From: Dongia_A sp035274225
GTDB lineage: Bacteria; Pseudomonadota; Alphaproteobacteria; Dongiales; Dongiaceae
DNA length: 51,709 bases
Direction of reading: 5' to 3'
NCBI GenBank assembly: GCA_035274225.1
Contig: DATEOK010000168.1
Span: forward strand, 1-51,709
A model generated the notes under the pieces. The model searched no databases. It was not told where the DNA came from and was given only the letters and a program-made list of their open reading frames with translations. Numbering within the stretch: the first letter of the stretch is position 1; every line of letters starts with the position of its first letter. Position numbers and translations under genes: made by a program. Of the stretch, positions 50,900-51,709 are shown one piece after another.

Positions 50900-51709
50900 A
50901 TGAACGCGCCCACCAACAGCGACCCGTTTACCGCCGAAAAGTCCACCCGCCATCTGGTTGCCGACGCGGAGGCCGGCGAGCGGGTCGATCGCTGCTTGGC
51001 CACGGCCTTTCCGGCGCTCTCGCGCAGCCGCATCAAGGCGCTGATCGAGCAAGGCAATTTGCGGATCGTCCCGCCGGCAAGCGGCGTGGCCCAGACCTTA
51101 GACGACGCCTCCTACCGGGTCAAACGGGGCGAACTCCTGGAGCTGACCGTGCCGCCGCCCGAGGATGCCGTCCCGCGCGGACAGGCGATCGCGCTGGCGG
51201 TCGTCTACGAAGACCGCGACCTGATCGTCATCGACAAGCCGGCCGGCATGGTGGTGCATCCGGCGCCGGGCAATCCCGACAACACGCTCGTCAATGCCCT
51301 GATCGCGCACTGCGGCGACAGTCTCAGCGGCATCGGCGGGGTAAAGCGGCCCGGCATCGTCCACCGCATCGACAAGGACACCAGCGGCCTGGTGGTTGCC
51401 GCCAAGAACGACGCCGCGCACAAGGCGCTGAGCGAAGCCTTCGCCGCCCACGCGATCGAGCGCGAATACCGCTGCTTCGTGTGGGGCCTGCCCTCGCCCA
51501 AGCAAGGCACGGTCGAGGGCAACATCGGCCGCCACGGCATCGACCGCAAGCGCATGACCATCGTGAAGTCCGGCGGCAAGCACGCGGTCACGCACTATCA
51601 GGTGACCAAGGTATTCGGGCTCGGCGCGGCCGAGCTTGCCTGCCAGCTGGAGACCGGGCGCACGCACCAGATCCGCGTCCATCTCGCAGCGATCGGCCAT
51701 CCGCTGATC
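50900..51709 (+). CDS. rluD: RluA/RluD-family pseudouridine synthase (3' end beyond window)
   Basis: The frame is open from ATG 50900 to the window edge (270 codons). An S4 RNA-binding domain (~27-85; ERVDRCLATAFPALSRSRI) precedes the catalytic domain with LIVIDKPAGMVVHPAPG and GIVHRIDKDTSGLV, Asp158 being the catalytic residue, and LETGRTHQIRVHL near the end. The S4 domain plus this layout fits RluD, which modifies 23S rRNA helix 69; RluC is the alternative. It is divergent from the small membrane-protein gene. Confidence 0.9.
   Translation, partial: MNAPTNSDPFTAEKSTRHLVADAEAGERVDRCLATAFPALSRSRIKALIEQGNLRIVPPASGVAQTLDDASYRVKRGELLELTVPPPEDAVPRGQAIALAVVYEDRDLIVIDKPAGMVVHPAPGNPDNTLVNALIAHCGDSLSGIGGVKRPGIVHRIDKDTSGLVVAAKNDAAHKALSEAFAAHAIEREYRCFVWGLPSPKQGTVEGNIGRHGIDRKRMTIVKSGGKHAVTHYQVTKVFGLGAAELACQLETGRTHQIRVHLAAIGHPLI

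Overview
The window is GC-rich with dense, operon-style packing. It has a TAT-exported binding protein, TRAP and CUT1 transporters, an alphaproteobacterial-style oxidative uronate pathway, HELRTPLNA-type histidine kinases and intergenic double-hairpin repeats. All of this points to a heterotrophic alphaproteobacterium specialised in carbohydrates; the order cannot be fixed from sequence alone. No phage, integrase, IS element, CRISPR array or rRNA was seen. There is one tRNA, Glu(CTC).

Layout. (1) 1-14.7 kb, all minus strand: a polyol/sugar catabolic locus. In transcription order it holds a SorC/EryD-type regulator, a TAT-exported CUT1 binding protein, an intrinsic-terminator-like hairpin, two permeases, two different MalK-type ATPases, an erythritol-kinase-like FGGY kinase, a D-2-hydroxyacid dehydrogenase, a FucA-type class II aldolase, a double-hairpin repeat, a GlpD/EryB-type flavin dehydrogenase, a second FGGY kinase, a HAD-IIA protein and a second class II aldolase cut by the window edge. 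(2) 14.8-19.4 kb: a GT4 glycosyltransferase, a DeoR regulator divergent from an orphan periplasmic binding protein, and a DUF72 protein. (3) 19.4-27.8 kb: mostly single genes, namely a CBS-pair protein, a periplasmic Vgb-like propeller, a thioredoxin-like protein, a CPT-like kinase, an SLC13/RCK transporter, a small acidic exported protein, a PAS kinase, a Nudix hydrolase, an SDR, a small Cys protein and a lone receiver domain, followed by tRNA-Glu at 27.9-28.0 kb. (4) 28.1-36.0 kb: an oxidative hexuronate locus with gli, gci, udh, kdgD and a FadR-type GntR regulator on the minus strand, divergent from a DctPQM TRAP transporter. (5) 36.0-49.4 kb, minus strand: two giant MASE1-CHASE-multiPAS histidine kinases, then a tightly overlapping four-gene envelope module. 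The module consists of PspA, a Ycf46/Vps4-like AAA ATPase, a membrane-anchored coiled-coil protein and a membrane-anchored binding-protein/OmpA fusion. (6) 49.5-51.7 kb: threonine aldolase, a small membrane protein and the start of an RluA-family pseudouridine synthase.

How the genes work together. Region 4 is a nearly complete route from galacturonate or glucuronate to 2-oxoglutarate semialdehyde, with its own importer and regulator; only the final semialdehyde dehydrogenase is missing. Region 1 imports and phosphorylates a polyol, oxidises it with a GlpD-type enzyme and probably cleaves it with class II aldolases. It resembles erythritol catabolism at the kinase and dehydrogenase steps but has no isomerases, so the route may be unusual. 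Its two ATPases form a complementary pair with one degenerate and one near-consensus ATP site. The most unusual module is region 5: an ESCRT-III-fold PspA next to a AAA ATPase with a Vps4-style pore loop, plus partners that would link cytoplasm, inner membrane and peptidoglycan. Palindromic repeats punctuate the operons, and two inverted copies of one 113-bp element exactly bracket the gci gene.
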